64,000 nucleotides of DNA from assembly GCA_045863055.1 (NCBI GenBank), contig BTUW01000003.1, positions 62,001 through 126,000 of the forward strand, in the 5' to 3' direction. Positions 53,298 to 62,947 of this stretch are shown in pieces. How positions within the stretch are numbered: position 1 is the stretch's first letter; every line of letters begins with the position of its first letter. The stretch is from UTCHB3 sp008363265. Lineage in GTDB: Bacteria; Bacteroidota; Ignavibacteria; Ignavibacteriales; Ignavibacteriaceae. The position numbers were made by a program, and so were the translations under genes. The notes under the pieces were generated by a model. The model was not told the origin of the DNA and ran no database searches. It saw only the letters and a list, made by a program, of their open reading frames with translations.

Positions 53298-54503
53298 CTA
53301 TTTTGTCAGTTTTGGAAAATCAACTCTATCGGGATATATCCTGGTTTTGAACAGATCCTTGAAGTTTTTCAGGCCTTCGTAAAAGAAGAAAACTTCGCCT
53401 AAAATCCCCTTTTTCCTGTTTTCTTCGATCATCTGAAGAAGGAAGTCAGGCTCGGGATAGTAGGTACCAAGCTTGATCAGGATACCCGGGTAATAGATAT
53501 GCTCCTTACCCTTTGGAATATTGCTGAAGTCGGAGTGAAGCGTTTCGATGTATGGTTCAAGACTGCGTCTGTAAACCTGGGGGCAAAGCAGTTCGACTGT
53601 ACCTCTTCTCGCCCACTCGGGCCAGTCCTGAAGATATTCTTCCTTCGCGAAGGGGTAGATCGACGGCGAAAGTGAGACTATTGCTTCCGGTTTGATCGAC
53701 TTGACCAGCTTGAATAATTTTTCGCCGAATTCAGTCATAAGATCTGCTCTGAACTGCAACCAATCGGCTTCGTATTGGTCTGCAGGGGGTTCCTTGCCGT
53801 TCCTTGCCGCTTTGTATAATCCGGTCGTGTAGGCGTCATATCCGCTTTCCGAAGGCATTGCAGGGAGTCTGTCATCACCCTGCACTCCATCAACGTCGTA
53901 ATTCGTTACCACCTCTCTGATGAGGGAAAGCATGAACTCCTGAACCTCGGGGTGAAATCCGTTCATCCACTCAAAACCATTCTTGGTTACAAGATTTCCT
54001 TTTCTGTCGATGGCCTTCCAATGGGGTTTAGCAGCGATCAAGTGTCCCCCGTCAGCCTTAAAGGAGGCAGCAAATCCAAACTCGAACCAGGGTATAACCT
54101 TGATACCATACTTGTGAGCTTCGACTATCAATTCGCGAAGCGGGTCTCTTCCGGCAAAATTGGAATCGATCTCCACACCGAACTCTTTCTTCATCGTCGA
54201 GCTGGGGTAAAGTGTATAACCTTTATTCCACACCACAGGGAAAATGGTGTTGAAACCCATTTCCTTGCAGGCTTTCACTGCATCAACTATGCCTTTGTTC
54301 GAATTTAGAACCTTGCTGTCGACGTTCGTCAACCAGACGCCTCTTACCGCGGAGACACCTGTTGCCCTCGATTCATTGATCGATGCCCCGGAAGCCTCGG
54401 AATCACTGTTCTGATTCGAAGTCTGATTCACACTTCCACACCCCGCTATGATTATCACAAAGGATAGTACAATAAAGCTTAAACTGATTTTTCTTCTGAT
54501 CAT
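53298..54503 (-). CDS. GHL10/DUF187 glycoside hydrolase, lipoprotein form
   Basis: 401 aa. Lipoprotein signal (FVIIIAGC, Cys22) and a short Ser/Asn linker, then the same catalytic domain as the next gene: GVWLTNVDSKVLNSN, FPVVWNKGYTLYPSS, HKYGIKVIPWFEFGFA, DGVQGDDRLPAMPSESGYDAY, and a C-terminal GILGEVFFFYEGLKNF segment. It is a tandem paralog lacking the beta domain and sorting domain; the region SS..MK.EFGVEI..NFAGRDPL matches its neighbour without gaps. Expected to be anchored in the membrane facing the periplasm or surface. Stop is 5 bases before the next gene; it overlaps the upstream barrel gene by 1. Confidence 0.88.
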   Translation of the reverse strand: MIRRKISLSFIVLSFVIIIAGCGSVNQTSNQNSDSEASGASINESRATGVSAVRGVWLTNVDSKVLNSNKGIVDAVKACKEMGFNTIFPVVWNKGYTLYPSSTMKKEFGVEIDSNFAGRDPLRELIVEAHKYGIKVIPWFEFGFAASFKADGGHLIAAKPHWKAIDRKGNLVTKNGFEWMNGFHPEVQEFMLSLIREVVTNYDVDGVQGDDRLPAMPSESGYDAYTTGLYKAARNGKEPPADQYEADWLQFRADLMTEFGEKLFKLVKSIKPEAIVSLSPSIYPFAKEEYLQDWPEWARRGTVELLCPQVYRRSLEPYIETLHSDFSNIPKGKEHIYYPGILIKLGTYYPEPDFLLQMIEENRKKGILGEVFFFYEGLKNFKDLFKTRIYPDRVDFPKLTK

Positions 54504-55198
54504 TAAAACCTTGCCCTCAAATTTGCTTTTAACTCGATCATTTGCATGGAGGCTACATTCTCAAAGTCGAGTTTCAGAGTCGACCATAGCTCACCAAGAA
54601 TGTTTTTGTAGTTTGCGGAGACTGAAAACCAAACCGGATCGATCACCTGAACACCGATCTCTACACCGGCATTGAAGGTCCCGCTCCAGTCTTCCTGATC
54701 AAGTGATGGAACTGAAAGCGCTTCCTGAAGTTTGTTGACACCCGCGGTGTCAGGCGCGAAAAGTGAATCAGAATAACTCCCTCTCGAGAACTGCCAGCGA
54801 TAAATTCCAAAACCAAGATTAAGCTTGGTTTCATACCAGCTCTCGCGAAGCAGATAATAATCAGCCTGAACCGAGGCACCGTAGGCCTTCATATCCATCT
54901 TTAGCGACTTTATCGGATAAGTGAACTTCTGTTCCTGGGTTCCGATCAGATATTCACGGTTAATGAACATCTTGTCTTCATTGAGTTTATCGAATACCAG
55001 ATACTCAATTTTTCCGGACCAGCTCCACTTTTGCGACACTTCTTTTGTGAAGAAAGCTGAAGCACCATAACCGGGAGAAAACCGGTTCTTCAATTCACCC
55101 ACGGGAATAAGGTATGAGGCTCCTGCTCCTGCTGACCACTTTCCCTGGGCCACTAATCCCGTGGCCAGTATTACGAATATTGTGATTAATTTTTTCAT
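54503..55198 (-). CDS. Outer-membrane beta-barrel protein
   Basis: 231 aa with signal peptide (1-18, ending LVAQ). Repeated amphipathic strands and a C-terminal aromatic (NLRARF) mark an outer-membrane barrel of OmpA/OmpW-like size; no specific family recognised. Residues near the start (KWSAGAGASYLIPVGELKNRFSPGYGA) follow the OMP_b-brl pattern common in this phylum. It starts 7 bases after the next upstream gene and its stop overlaps the GHL10 lipoprotein gene (TAATG). Confidence 0.78.
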   Translation of the reverse strand: MKKLITIFVILATGLVAQGKWSAGAGASYLIPVGELKNRFSPGYGASAFFTKEVSQKWSWSGKIEYLVFDKLNEDKMFINREYLIGTQEQKFTYPIKSLKMDMKAYGASVQADYYLLRESWYETKLNLGFGIYRWQFSRGSYSDSLFAPDTAGVNKLQEALSVPSLDQEDWSGTFNAGVEIGVQVIDPVWFSVSANYKNILGELWSTLKLDFENVASMQMIELKANLRARF

Positions 55199-55205
55199 AC
55201 TCTGA

Positions 55206-55922
55206 TCAATAACTGAATGAAAGTCCTAATTTGAAATTCAGATTGTTCCCAAACGGAAGATCCGAATATCCCATTCCGTCTGTCTCCACGAAGTGGGTGT
55301 AGTTAAGATCACCGGTAAGGTTCACATACTCAAACAGCGGGTACTTTAGCGAGAGCCCGCCATGCAGCATGATCGGGTTTCCATACTTGGAAGGCGCGAA
55401 GTTCCGGTAGTTGTAGTTGAACTGCGCATCGAGTTTCGACAGCTTCTTTGTCCAGTCTTCCACCACATAGAACCATCTCGTAAAGAAAAGGATACCCGCG
55501 CCGGCATAGGGTTTTATTTTAAGATCGCCGAGTTCGGCTTCATAACCGATCAGTACGGAAACAGGAATAGTATGCATCCCCTGAGTCGGGGTGATCGTCA
55601 GCTTGTATTTGGCTGTGTCAGTAAGATCAGCCCTGATGCTGCCGTAGTAGCGGTTATCCCAGAAGTTCCAACGCCATTGGGTGAGGGCGGAATCCTGATC
55701 GATCGAGTACGACTGGTAGCCTGCAGCGACCGAAATATAGAAATTATCGAATGTCTTGAAGTTAACCTTAACCCCTCCGCCGAAACCGTTGGCTTTCGTC
55801 AGCGCGTACTTCAGAGATCCGGCAGATGAGAATGATCCTGTAACCTCGATATCCGATAGTTGGGCAGTCGATGTGAATGACACCGCCAGAACTAGAAGAA
55901 GAGTAAATAATACGTTTTTCAT
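55206..55922 (-). CDS. Outer-membrane beta-barrel protein
   Basis: 238 aa from ATG 55922, which follows a GGAGG seven bases upstream; an upstream TTG overlaps that site. Signal peptide 1-20 (LFTLLLVLAVSFTSTAQ). Strand-rich, ends LSFSY. Likely a second small barrel, similar in plan to its downstream neighbour. Its ribosome site overlaps the stop of the PorV-like gene (TGAGGAGG), so translation is coupled. Confidence 0.77.
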   Translation of the reverse strand: MKNVLFTLLLVLAVSFTSTAQLSDIEVTGSFSSAGSLKYALTKANGFGGGVKVNFKTFDNFYISVAAGYQSYSIDQDSALTQWRWNFWDNRYYGSIRADLTDTAKYKLTITPTQGMHTIPVSVLIGYEAELGDLKIKPYAGAGILFFTRWFYVVEDWTKKLSKLDAQFNYNYRNFAPSKYGNPIMLHGGLSLKYPLFEYVNLTGDLNYTHFVETDGMGYSDLPFGNNLNFKLGLSFSY

Positions 55923-55933
55923 TTCAGTCCTCC

Positions 55934-56872
55934 TCAATAGTTCAGATTTAATGTGAAACGGAGGATATTTCCAAGCCGGCCATAGTCGGCGTATGAGAAG
56001 TCGACACCCACAGGAATTTGTGTTGATGGAGTGACTCCTACACCGAGGCTCCAGGTTTCTTCATCGTAGAAGAATTTGTACCCGCCTCGAAGCATTACCA
56101 TGTTTTTCCACCCTAACTCAAGTCCGGCATTCACTCTTTCATCACCGTCATTGGGGTGGAGTGCTTCCACGATGCCCGTAACTCTGATCTCAGACTGCAT
56201 GTTACCGATCAGTTCGGAAGCGATACCCAACTTGAGAACTGAAGGCATCTTGAAAGGATCGTTAATGTACTTAGTCTCAACACCAAAGTTTTGGATCGAG
56301 GCCCCAATTCTCAGCGAACCGAGTCCGGTATAGTAGAGAACTCCGCCATCAAAGAGAACGTTGGTCGCAGAATAATTATCGATCCCCTCTCTCACATACT
56401 TAACTGTGAGGCCGAAGGAGAATTTATCGGTCAGTGCTCTCGAATAACTGAGTCCGAGCGCTATTGCATTCGCCGAGAAATTCCCGAGTACGTCGTAGAC
56501 TTTCTGCCCGGTTGTTCTTTTGGTCTTTTGCATTGTACCGTAATCCACGGCAACAGCACCCAGGGCGAAAACCCCAAAGTCTGTATTATACGAATACGCC
56601 GCAGCATAGTGTTTTATCTCGGCTATCCATGGTGAATACGATGCTGTGAACGAGTGCTGACGGTCGTTAAAGCCCATACCCGCGGGGTTGGTGAAAACTG
56701 AAGAAACACCCATATCAGCGAGAGCAACAGAAGACTCACCAAGTGAGGCACTTCTTGCAGTTACCGGAAGCTGAAGAAAAACGAACCCGGCGGTAGCGGT
56801 CTTTTTAAAGTCCTGAGCAACCAACAGGGCCTGTACGATAACCAATAACAATATTAAACTTTTGATTTTCAT
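55934..56872 (-). CDS. PorV/PorQ-family outer-membrane protein
   Basis: 312 aa with signal peptide (1-19, LLVAQ). The N-terminus carries the family pattern AGFVFLQLPVTARSASLGES and ALADMGVSSVFTNPAGM, and the rest is barrel strands ending LNLNY. PorV is a T9SS outer-membrane component that helps release cargo; relatives serve as accessory barrels. The AGGTGA at its 5' end overlaps the stop of the preceding gene. Whether it works in T9SS export or as a TonB-partner barrel is unresolved. Confidence 0.85.
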   Translation of the reverse strand: MKIKSLILLLVIVQALLVAQDFKKTATAGFVFLQLPVTARSASLGESSVALADMGVSSVFTNPAGMGFNDRQHSFTASYSPWIAEIKHYAAAYSYNTDFGVFALGAVAVDYGTMQKTKRTTGQKVYDVLGNFSANAIALGLSYSRALTDKFSFGLTVKYVREGIDNYSATNVLFDGGVLYYTGLGSLRIGASIQNFGVETKYINDPFKMPSVLKLGIASELIGNMQSEIRVTGIVEALHPNDGDERVNAGLELGWKNMVMLRGGYKFFYDEETWSLGVGVTPSTQIPVGVDFSYADYGRLGNILRFTLNLNY

Positions 56873-56879
56873 ATCTTTA

Positions 56880-58916
56880 TCACCTCACGATCGCAAATTT
56901 ACCGGTTGATTTACCATATTGCGACTCAACATGGAAGATATAAACTCCGCTTTCGACATACTGACCAAAATCGGTCACCTGATTCCAGGTCACGATGCCT
57001 CCCCTGTTCTCATCAACAACTATCGTTTTTACGAGGTCACCTCTGACCGTGTAGATCCTGATCGTGCTTGGGTTGGGCACGTTCACGAACTGTATCTGAT
57101 CAGTTTCACCGGGCTGGCTTGAACCCTCTCCGATGATGAAAGGATTCGGTACAACCAGCACTTCATTCACGCTCTTGGGCGCGGGAAGTGTGGCCAGGAA
57201 TGGCCTGGTTGTTCTGTTTGCGAATATCGAGGTTTCCATCGCGGGTACTCTGACCGTATTTCCCGTTTCGGGGAATCTCTGTGTCGGGTTTACGGTCCAG
57301 AATGCCTTTCCCGTATCATAAGCGGTGACAGAATAGTAATATCCTGTTCCGATCTGTACCGTGGAATCAGTGTATGAGTAGGTGGTTCCTGTTATATATG
57401 CGGGATCACCTTTCTTGATATCCGCGATCATGGTCCAGGGACCTATGGGGAGAAAATCCGATCTGTAGATCCTGTATCCCGCAAGATCGAACACACCGTC
57501 ATCCGGATCAGGGATGGCCTCAACACTGTTCTCCCAGGTAACCACGTTGGCAACCTTTCTCTCGGCACCCTGATAGAAGTTCACATTGAACTTCGGGGCT
57601 GCAGGTGGATCAGGATGGTTGAACCTGTTGTCATAAGTAAGCTGAGCTCGACGAACAGCGGGTATGAAATTCTGAGTATAGCTCTGATTGAATATCAGAC
57701 TCGGTGACGTGGTTTTATCCAAAGCGTATGAATAATCCATACCGGCAACTATCTCTGCCAAAACTATTTTAACGGTATCACCCGGCTTCATTTCCCAGGG
57801 ACCGAGCGACATTACCGACCATTTTCTGGCATTGTTTATGAAGGTAGTATCAGTCAGGTTCCTTGGAAACTGAACAAATCTGAAGAGATTTGTCGGGAAT
57901 TTGATCGCCCTGTACTTGTCTTCATTGAACCCGGAGACACCCGTGAACGGTCCTGAAAGATCAAGGGTTGCTTCACCCTGGGACCATCCCAGTTTGGTTT
58001 CGTCGACACGGGTTGCAATCCCTGTGGAATCAGGCGATGCATACACAAGTTTAACTCCTGCATAACCCGGAGCGAGCCACTCACCCTGTGGAATTCCGTT
58101 AACCACCCTTCCGAGTGAGTTCGTGAAGCCATAATTAGCATTTTCAGCCTGGAACATTTTGTTGGTTCTGTCATAAACCACTTTAGTGTTCCTGGCACCA
58201 TTGGTCTCCTGAGGAAAGAGTACACGCCATGATCTCGAGTTCGACTGCATCGCGTAAGTAAGCAGCATCTGAACACCATGAAGTGTATCTGTAATGTTCT
58301 TCGTTGGGTTTGCAGCTTTTAATTCGGCTGAGATGTTTATGAAGTAGTATTCATAAAGGATATAATTCTCATCCCTCTTCGAACCGCTCCATTGGTGAGC
58401 ACGTCTTACCACCCTTAACGGGAGCTGAAGTTCATCCTGCTGGTTGGGCGTAAAAAATGCAGGGTTGTACTCCCACACCGACTCAACCACTTCCTCTCCC
58501 ACGAGCGGATTAGCCTGAAGCCAGTAGTTCTCTCCGGAAGGATACAGTTTTCTGTGTGTTTTCAGACTGTATTTCGATGAAGTTTCCGTGGAAACTGAAG
58601 CACCATAGATTGCCCAGTCTTCAACCGAGATCACTGAATCCTTGTTATTTTTTGCACCGATCCAGAATCCACCGGTTGCCATGTGACTGGCAGTACCGCC
58701 GATGTTCTCACCGATCCATGATGCATCAAATCCGGGCCAGTCGAGCGTTGGTCCCGTGGGAGCCCAGTTGTTATACGCGGGTCCCGATTTTGAAGGTGAC
58801 AGCGAGTGCCACAAAGCTCCCCGGTTCAGGATCAGCAGAGGCGATTCCACCTGAGCAAGCATCCCTGATGAAAGGGTGAGCAAAATCAATATTAGCTTGA
58901 ATGTCACTTTAGTCAT
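56880..58916 (-). CDS. Large secreted protein with C-terminal sorting-like domain
   Basis: 678 aa from ATG 58916; the longer frame begins at a TTG inside the receptor stop. Signal peptide 1-22 (LILILLTLSSGMLAQ). A fibronectin-like strand set near residues 485-560 (LAGYRIYRSDFLP, TGYYYSVTAYDTGK), and a C-terminal VPNPSTIRIYTVRGDLVKTI ... VESGVYIFHVESQYGKSTGKFAIVR resembling a T9SS sorting domain but with the NPF motif reduced to NPS. (Cited in parts.) It lies 19 bases after the TonB receptor, a common partner arrangement in this phylum. Possibly a surface-exposed ligand-binding partner; no SusD motif is seen. Confidence 0.75.
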   Translation of the reverse strand: MTKVTFKLILILLTLSSGMLAQVESPLLILNRGALWHSLSPSKSGPAYNNWAPTGPTLDWPGFDASWIGENIGGTASHMATGGFWIGAKNNKDSVISVEDWAIYGASVSTETSSKYSLKTHRKLYPSGENYWLQANPLVGEEVVESVWEYNPAFFTPNQQDELQLPLRVVRRAHQWSGSKRDENYILYEYYFINISAELKAANPTKNITDTLHGVQMLLTYAMQSNSRSWRVLFPQETNGARNTKVVYDRTNKMFQAENANYGFTNSLGRVVNGIPQGEWLAPGYAGVKLVYASPDSTGIATRVDETKLGWSQGEATLDLSGPFTGVSGFNEDKYRAIKFPTNLFRFVQFPRNLTDTTFINNARKWSVMSLGPWEMKPGDTVKIVLAEIVAGMDYSYALDKTTSPSLIFNQSYTQNFIPAVRRAQLTYDNRFNHPDPPAAPKFNVNFYQGAERKVANVVTWENSVEAIPDPDDGVFDLAGYRIYRSDFLPIGPWTMIADIKKGDPAYITGTTYSYTDSTVQIGTGYYYSVTAYDTGKAFWTVNPTQRFPETGNTVRVPAMETSIFANRTTRPFLATLPAPKSVNEVLVVPNPFIIGEGSSQPGETDQIQFVNVPNPSTIRIYTVRGDLVKTIVVDENRGGIVTWNQVTDFGQYVESGVYIFHVESQYGKSTGKFAIVR

Positions 58917-58935
58917 ATTTTGCAATACCTTGATT

Positions 58936-61900
58936 TTAGAATCCAAAACCGAGAGTGAAGAACACCTGTCTCGGAATATTCTTGTAAGCTTTGTAAAACG
59001 ATGAAATGTAGCTGATCCTGTAGGGATCGTTACCCGGTTGATCTATGGTGGTTCCGTAGTCAACCCAGTTTATCAGGTCGTTGCCTGTTACAGGGGTCAG
59101 CCATTTGTTGTCGAACAGGTTCATTATCCTCAAGCCGATAACAAAACGGTAACCACCCTCAAGAACCACGTTCTTTGTGAAATTCACGTCGAAGTTGGAC
59201 TCCAAGGGGTACCGTCTGTTGTTCACGATATCCTTGAGATCGAATGAGGTTCTGTAGGTGAACGGTGAACCCGACTGAACAGAGTAAATGAAACTGATAC
59301 TCGAATTTTCCAGCAGGTTGATTCCGAATATCTCCGGTCCCTCTCCCATTCCCCAGTTGTACTGGAGCAGAGCTCTGAAGTTGTGAGTTCTGTCGTTTCC
59401 TGAAAGAAATTCACCTGTATAATCACGCGACTCAGCTGCTGCTGAAGCTGTTGGGTAGATCACCTGTGCGCCGTAGTTACCTTCGGTTGTCTGGGAGATG
59501 CTATATGTTAGCCGGTACATCCAGTTCTTCGGATTTACTTTCTCAAACGATATTTCGAATCCCAAAGTGGCGCCGAAGGCATTGTTCGAGAATGTGGTGT
59601 AGTTAAACAGCGGGGTATTGTCTGAAGTGTATGCTGAAGGACTGTTCAGAACAGTACCTGTAAAAGCCGCGTACCTGAGCAAACCTATCTGCGAAACCCT
59701 GTCATTGTAATACAATGCAAGGTCAACCCTGTTATCATCGTCGATCAACTGCTGAAGCCCGAACTCATACTGGATCGTCTTCTTGGGTTCAAGGTTGGCA
59801 TTACCGTATCCGGTTATACCTTTGTTGCCTCTGTTCGAAAGTGCCTGACTGAAGGTTGGCATCGAAGTAAAATGACCGTACTGAAGCCTGAAGGCTGTAT
59901 TCTCTCCAATCGGGAATGAAAGACCGATACGCGGAAGGAGCATGAAGTAAGTTTTAGACTTTTCAGTGTTAAGGTTTCCTGTTTCAGGACCCTCGGTTCC
60001 GACATAAACGATGTTGAACGGATCAACAGGTACATTTGCGCCAAAATTGTATGCTTCCGCTCTTACACCGATGTTAGCGATCATACCTTCATATTCCATC
60101 TTATCCTGGAGGTAAAATGCGATGTTATAAGGCTGAGCAGTGTAGTACTCAGCGACACCAGTGGTTGCAACAAGGGCATTCGCCTTAAATCTTGAGTTCA
60201 CACCGTTGTTATATAAATCCCAGAAGTAGAATCTCAAACCTGCTTTCAACAGGTTTGCCTGATTGATCTGGCTGGTGAAATCAAGATTCGCGGCCCAGTA
60301 TTCAGTACGTGTATCCTGATAGTAAAGGGTACTGAAAGCATCCGGCGCTCTGAAATACTGGGTATCCCACCATGCACCGGCTTTCAGCAGGTTTCCCCCG
60401 TTCCGGTCGTACAACGAGTCGAGCACGTCCCTCTGCTGTGAGTAACTCGGAAGATACTCATACGGAAGCTCATACTTTTCACTCATGTGAGTGATAGTTG
60501 CTTCAAGGAACGATTTGGCATCGATCGTAAATACATAGTTCAAACTCTGTGTAATTGTCTGCTCGGTTCTGATCGGATCGATCAGCACATAATATTTGTA
60601 TGAAGTTGAAGGGGGTGAAAAAGCAAGACCCGCCCAGCGGATGTCGCTTGAACCTGACCAGATACCGCCTCTGTAGTGCTGGTAACCAAGCAACAGCTTA
60701 AACTTGTGAGCAGGAGTGGGAGTGTACGTCAGATTCAACATGTAGTTCTGCGAAATCTGATCCTTCTCGGAGGTTGGGAGTCTTGTCGGATTTTTTCTGT
60801 ATTCACCCGAGAAGAAGAATTTCAGCTTGTCAGGGTCCCTTCCGAGGGGACCACCAATACCGACCATCACCTTTGAATAGGCCCTGTCGCGGTAATCATA
60901 TACGCCGAGAGGATTGTTATCGCTTGGCGAGTGGTTGGTGAGCCAGGTGTTGAAAGCCCAGTTGATCTCCTGATTCAAAACATTGTTCCAGGCATTAACC
61001 TCATCAGGAGTGGCGGTTCCATTCCTGACCTTGTCATAAAGCCACTTGTATCTTCCCTCGGAGGTAATCCCCAGATCCTGAAGAAAGAAAGATGAATCCT
61101 TGTAAGCCATCCAGCGGTCGAGGGTACCCCAACGCTGCCATTCATAGAGTGACTGATCATAAAGATATTTTCCGAAATGATACTGTCCGGGTGGTCTGTA
61201 TTCAACCCTGACCTCACCTGAAAGCCTTGGTGAGCCTTCTTTCAGAACCACCTTTACAACACCCGCCTGAGCATTACCGTATTCAGCCGAGAAACCGCCC
61301 GAGATCAATTGCATCTGCTGCACACCGATCGGGTTCACATCGTATTTCCATGAGTTGTCGGCCTTCTCCACGCCGAACGATCCGGGGGATGTGGTGGCAG
61401 AGTTGATCTGATCGACACCATTGATCTGATAGTTCACTTCGTAAGAACCGGAACCTCTGACTGAGTAAGTGCCTTTCTCATTCTTCTGAAAACCTGCGGT
61501 GAGATCAAGAATACCGCGCAAACCCTCTATAGGAGCAGCAGCTATCTGTTCATCATCGATTGTGGTAGCTGAAGAGGTCTGATCTTTAATGATCTTCGGT
61601 TTTTCTGCAACAACCACCACTTCATCCATCTCAAGAGTGGATTGTTTCAATTTGATGTCAAGCTGGGTGGTCCGGTCGATGTTTATTTCAACATTGGATA
61701 CCAGGTACTTGGCGTAACCTACGTAGCTGGCGGTAACAGAATATTTTCCGGCGGGAATGTTCAGAACGAAGTATTTACCATCGATATCTGAAACGCCTCC
61801 GAGGGTCGTCCCGTCGATCCTGACAGCAACACCAGGCAACCTTTCACCTGTCTTAGCGTCCCGGATCTCTCCCGAGAGTTTTCCCCGCTGTGCATTTAAA

Positions 61901-61992
61901 ATACCCGTTCCTGCAATTATTATCGCAAAAAAGAATATTTTTGACAGCGAGAATGTGTAGTTTTTCTGAGAATATCGTAGATGTTTCTCCAT
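58936..61992 (-). CDS. TonB-dependent receptor with carboxypeptidase-regulatory domain
   Basis: 1018 aa from ATG 61992 (two other in-frame ATGs lie 21-27 bases upstream; GAGTGACC precedes this one). Signal peptide, regulatory-like domain (residues ~37-120: GEIRDAKTGERLPGVAVRIDG..GVSDIDGKYFVLNIPAG), plug (about 130-250: ILDLTAGFQKNEKGTYSVRGSGSYEVNYQINGVD) and a long barrel ending TLGFGF. (Motifs shown in part.) First gene of a seven-gene leftward operon with spacings of -1 to 19 bases that ends in two glycoside hydrolases. Ligand unknown; a glycan product of those hydrolases is the obvious candidate. Confidence 0.92.
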   Translation of the reverse strand: MEKHLRYSQKNYTFSLSKIFFFAIIIAGTGILNAQRGKLSGEIRDAKTGERLPGVAVRIDGTTLGGVSDIDGKYFVLNIPAGKYSVTASYVGYAKYLVSNVEINIDRTTQLDIKLKQSTLEMDEVVVVAEKPKIIKDQTSSATTIDDEQIAAAPIEGLRGILDLTAGFQKNEKGTYSVRGSGSYEVNYQINGVDQINSATTSPGSFGVEKADNSWKYDVNPIGVQQMQLISGGFSAEYGNAQAGVVKVVLKEGSPRLSGEVRVEYRPPGQYHFGKYLYDQSLYEWQRWGTLDRWMAYKDSSFFLQDLGITSEGRYKWLYDKVRNGTATPDEVNAWNNVLNQEINWAFNTWLTNHSPSDNNPLGVYDYRDRAYSKVMVGIGGPLGRDPDKLKFFFSGEYRKNPTRLPTSEKDQISQNYMLNLTYTPTPAHKFKLLLGYQHYRGGIWSGSSDIRWAGLAFSPPSTSYKYYVLIDPIRTEQTITQSLNYVFTIDAKSFLEATITHMSEKYELPYEYLPSYSQQRDVLDSLYDRNGGNLLKAGAWWDTQYFRAPDAFSTLYYQDTRTEYWAANLDFTSQINQANLLKAGLRFYFWDLYNNGVNSRFKANALVATTGVAEYYTAQPYNIAFYLQDKMEYEGMIANIGVRAEAYNFGANVPVDPFNIVYVGTEGPETGNLNTEKSKTYFMLLPRIGLSFPIGENTAFRLQYGHFTSMPTFSQALSNRGNKGITGYGNANLEPKKTIQYEFGLQQLIDDDNRVDLALYYNDRVSQIGLLRYAAFTGTVLNSPSAYTSDNTPLFNYTTFSNNAFGATLGFEISFEKVNPKNWMYRLTYSISQTTEGNYGAQVIYPTASAAAESRDYTGEFLSGNDRTHNFRALLQYNWGMGEGPEIFGINLLENSSISFIYSVQSGSPFTYRTSFDLKDIVNNRRYPLESNFDVNFTKNVVLEGGYRFVIGLRIMNLFDNKWLTPVTGNDLINWVDYGTTIDQPGNDPYRISYISSFYKAYKNIPRQVFFTLGFGF

Positions 61993-62095
61993 GGTCACTC
62001 TGCTATTATACATTAACATGATTTTAAATTAAATAGAAATTCATCAACTCTAAAATCCCTATTTCCCTTTAAACACGCAAATCAATTTTAGAAAT

Positions 62096-62947
62096 ATGAA
62101 ATATTTTTTTCAGTTAAATATTGTTTCCGAGCCGGCACTCGACGACGAGAATGCGGCGTTTCTCTGGATGTTTGAACCTGATGGAATGAACCTCGAGAGC
62201 AACACAGTAAAACTCTTCTTTTCAGAGCTTGAAACCACCAGGACAGACGCGATCAGGGAGGGTCTGAACCGCTTGATCTTGGAGGGTGTCCTCGAAAAAT
62301 TCGACATCTCTGTTGAAAAACTCGAGAGACAGAACTGGAACGAAGAGTGGCAGAAGAACCTGAAAGTACTGAAAGCAGGAACCAGGTTCGCGGTTAAACC
62401 GACTTTCGTTGACTATACCCCCTCTCCCGATGAGATCATTATCGAGATCGATCCAAAAATGTCTTTCGGTACCGGTGAACACGAAACCACACGGCTGATC
62501 CTGGGTCTTCTTGAAAAATACGGAAACAACAGGGAATTCGTTCTCGACGCCGGGGCGGGAACCGCCATTCTGGCAATTGCAGCCGTTAAGCTCGGCTCAA
62601 AAAGGGCCATAGCTTTCGACAATGATGACTGGTGTCTCGAGAACGGGCTCGAAAACGTAAAATTAAATGATGTCGAATCCCGCGTTGAGATCAGGATCTG
62701 TGAAACCAGGGATATCACTGAAAGAGGTTTCGATCTTATCCTGGCCAACATTCAGCGTGATGTGCTTCTCGCGATCGCCGGCGATCTGGCTGAGAGACAG
62801 GCTCCGGGCGGAACTTTGATACTTTCAGGACTGCTAATAACCGATGAAGAAATAATAAAGCCCGTCTATCAGGATCTGGGTTACAGATTCATCGATAAAA
62901 CGGGCGAAAATGAATGGATAAGTCTGGTCTTCGAATACAATAAATAG
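62096..62947 (+). CDS. prmA: Ribosomal protein L11 methyltransferase
   Basis: 283 aa. Trimethylates L11 on the ribosome using S-adenosylmethionine. Seen: N-terminal substrate-recognition domain with NWNEEWQKNLKVLKAGTRF, the signature MSFGTGEHETTRLIL, SAM motif I VLDAGAGTAILAIAAVKLG, acidic FDNDD end of beta-2, and the catalytic-region LILANIQRDVLL in place of the common NILxxPL. Convergent with the amidohydrolase, with no space between the two stop codons. Confidence 0.93.
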   Translation: MKYFFQLNIVSEPALDDENAAFLWMFEPDGMNLESNTVKLFFSELETTRTDAIREGLNRLILEGVLEKFDISVEKLERQNWNEEWQKNLKVLKAGTRFAVKPTFVDYTPSPDEIIIEIDPKMSFGTGEHETTRLILGLLEKYGNNREFVLDAGAGTAILAIAAVKLGSKRAIAFDNDDWCLENGLENVKLNDVESRVEIRICETRDITERGFDLILANIQRDVLLAIAGDLAERQAPGGTLILSGLLITDEEIIKPVYQDLGYRFIDKTGENEWISLVFEYNK

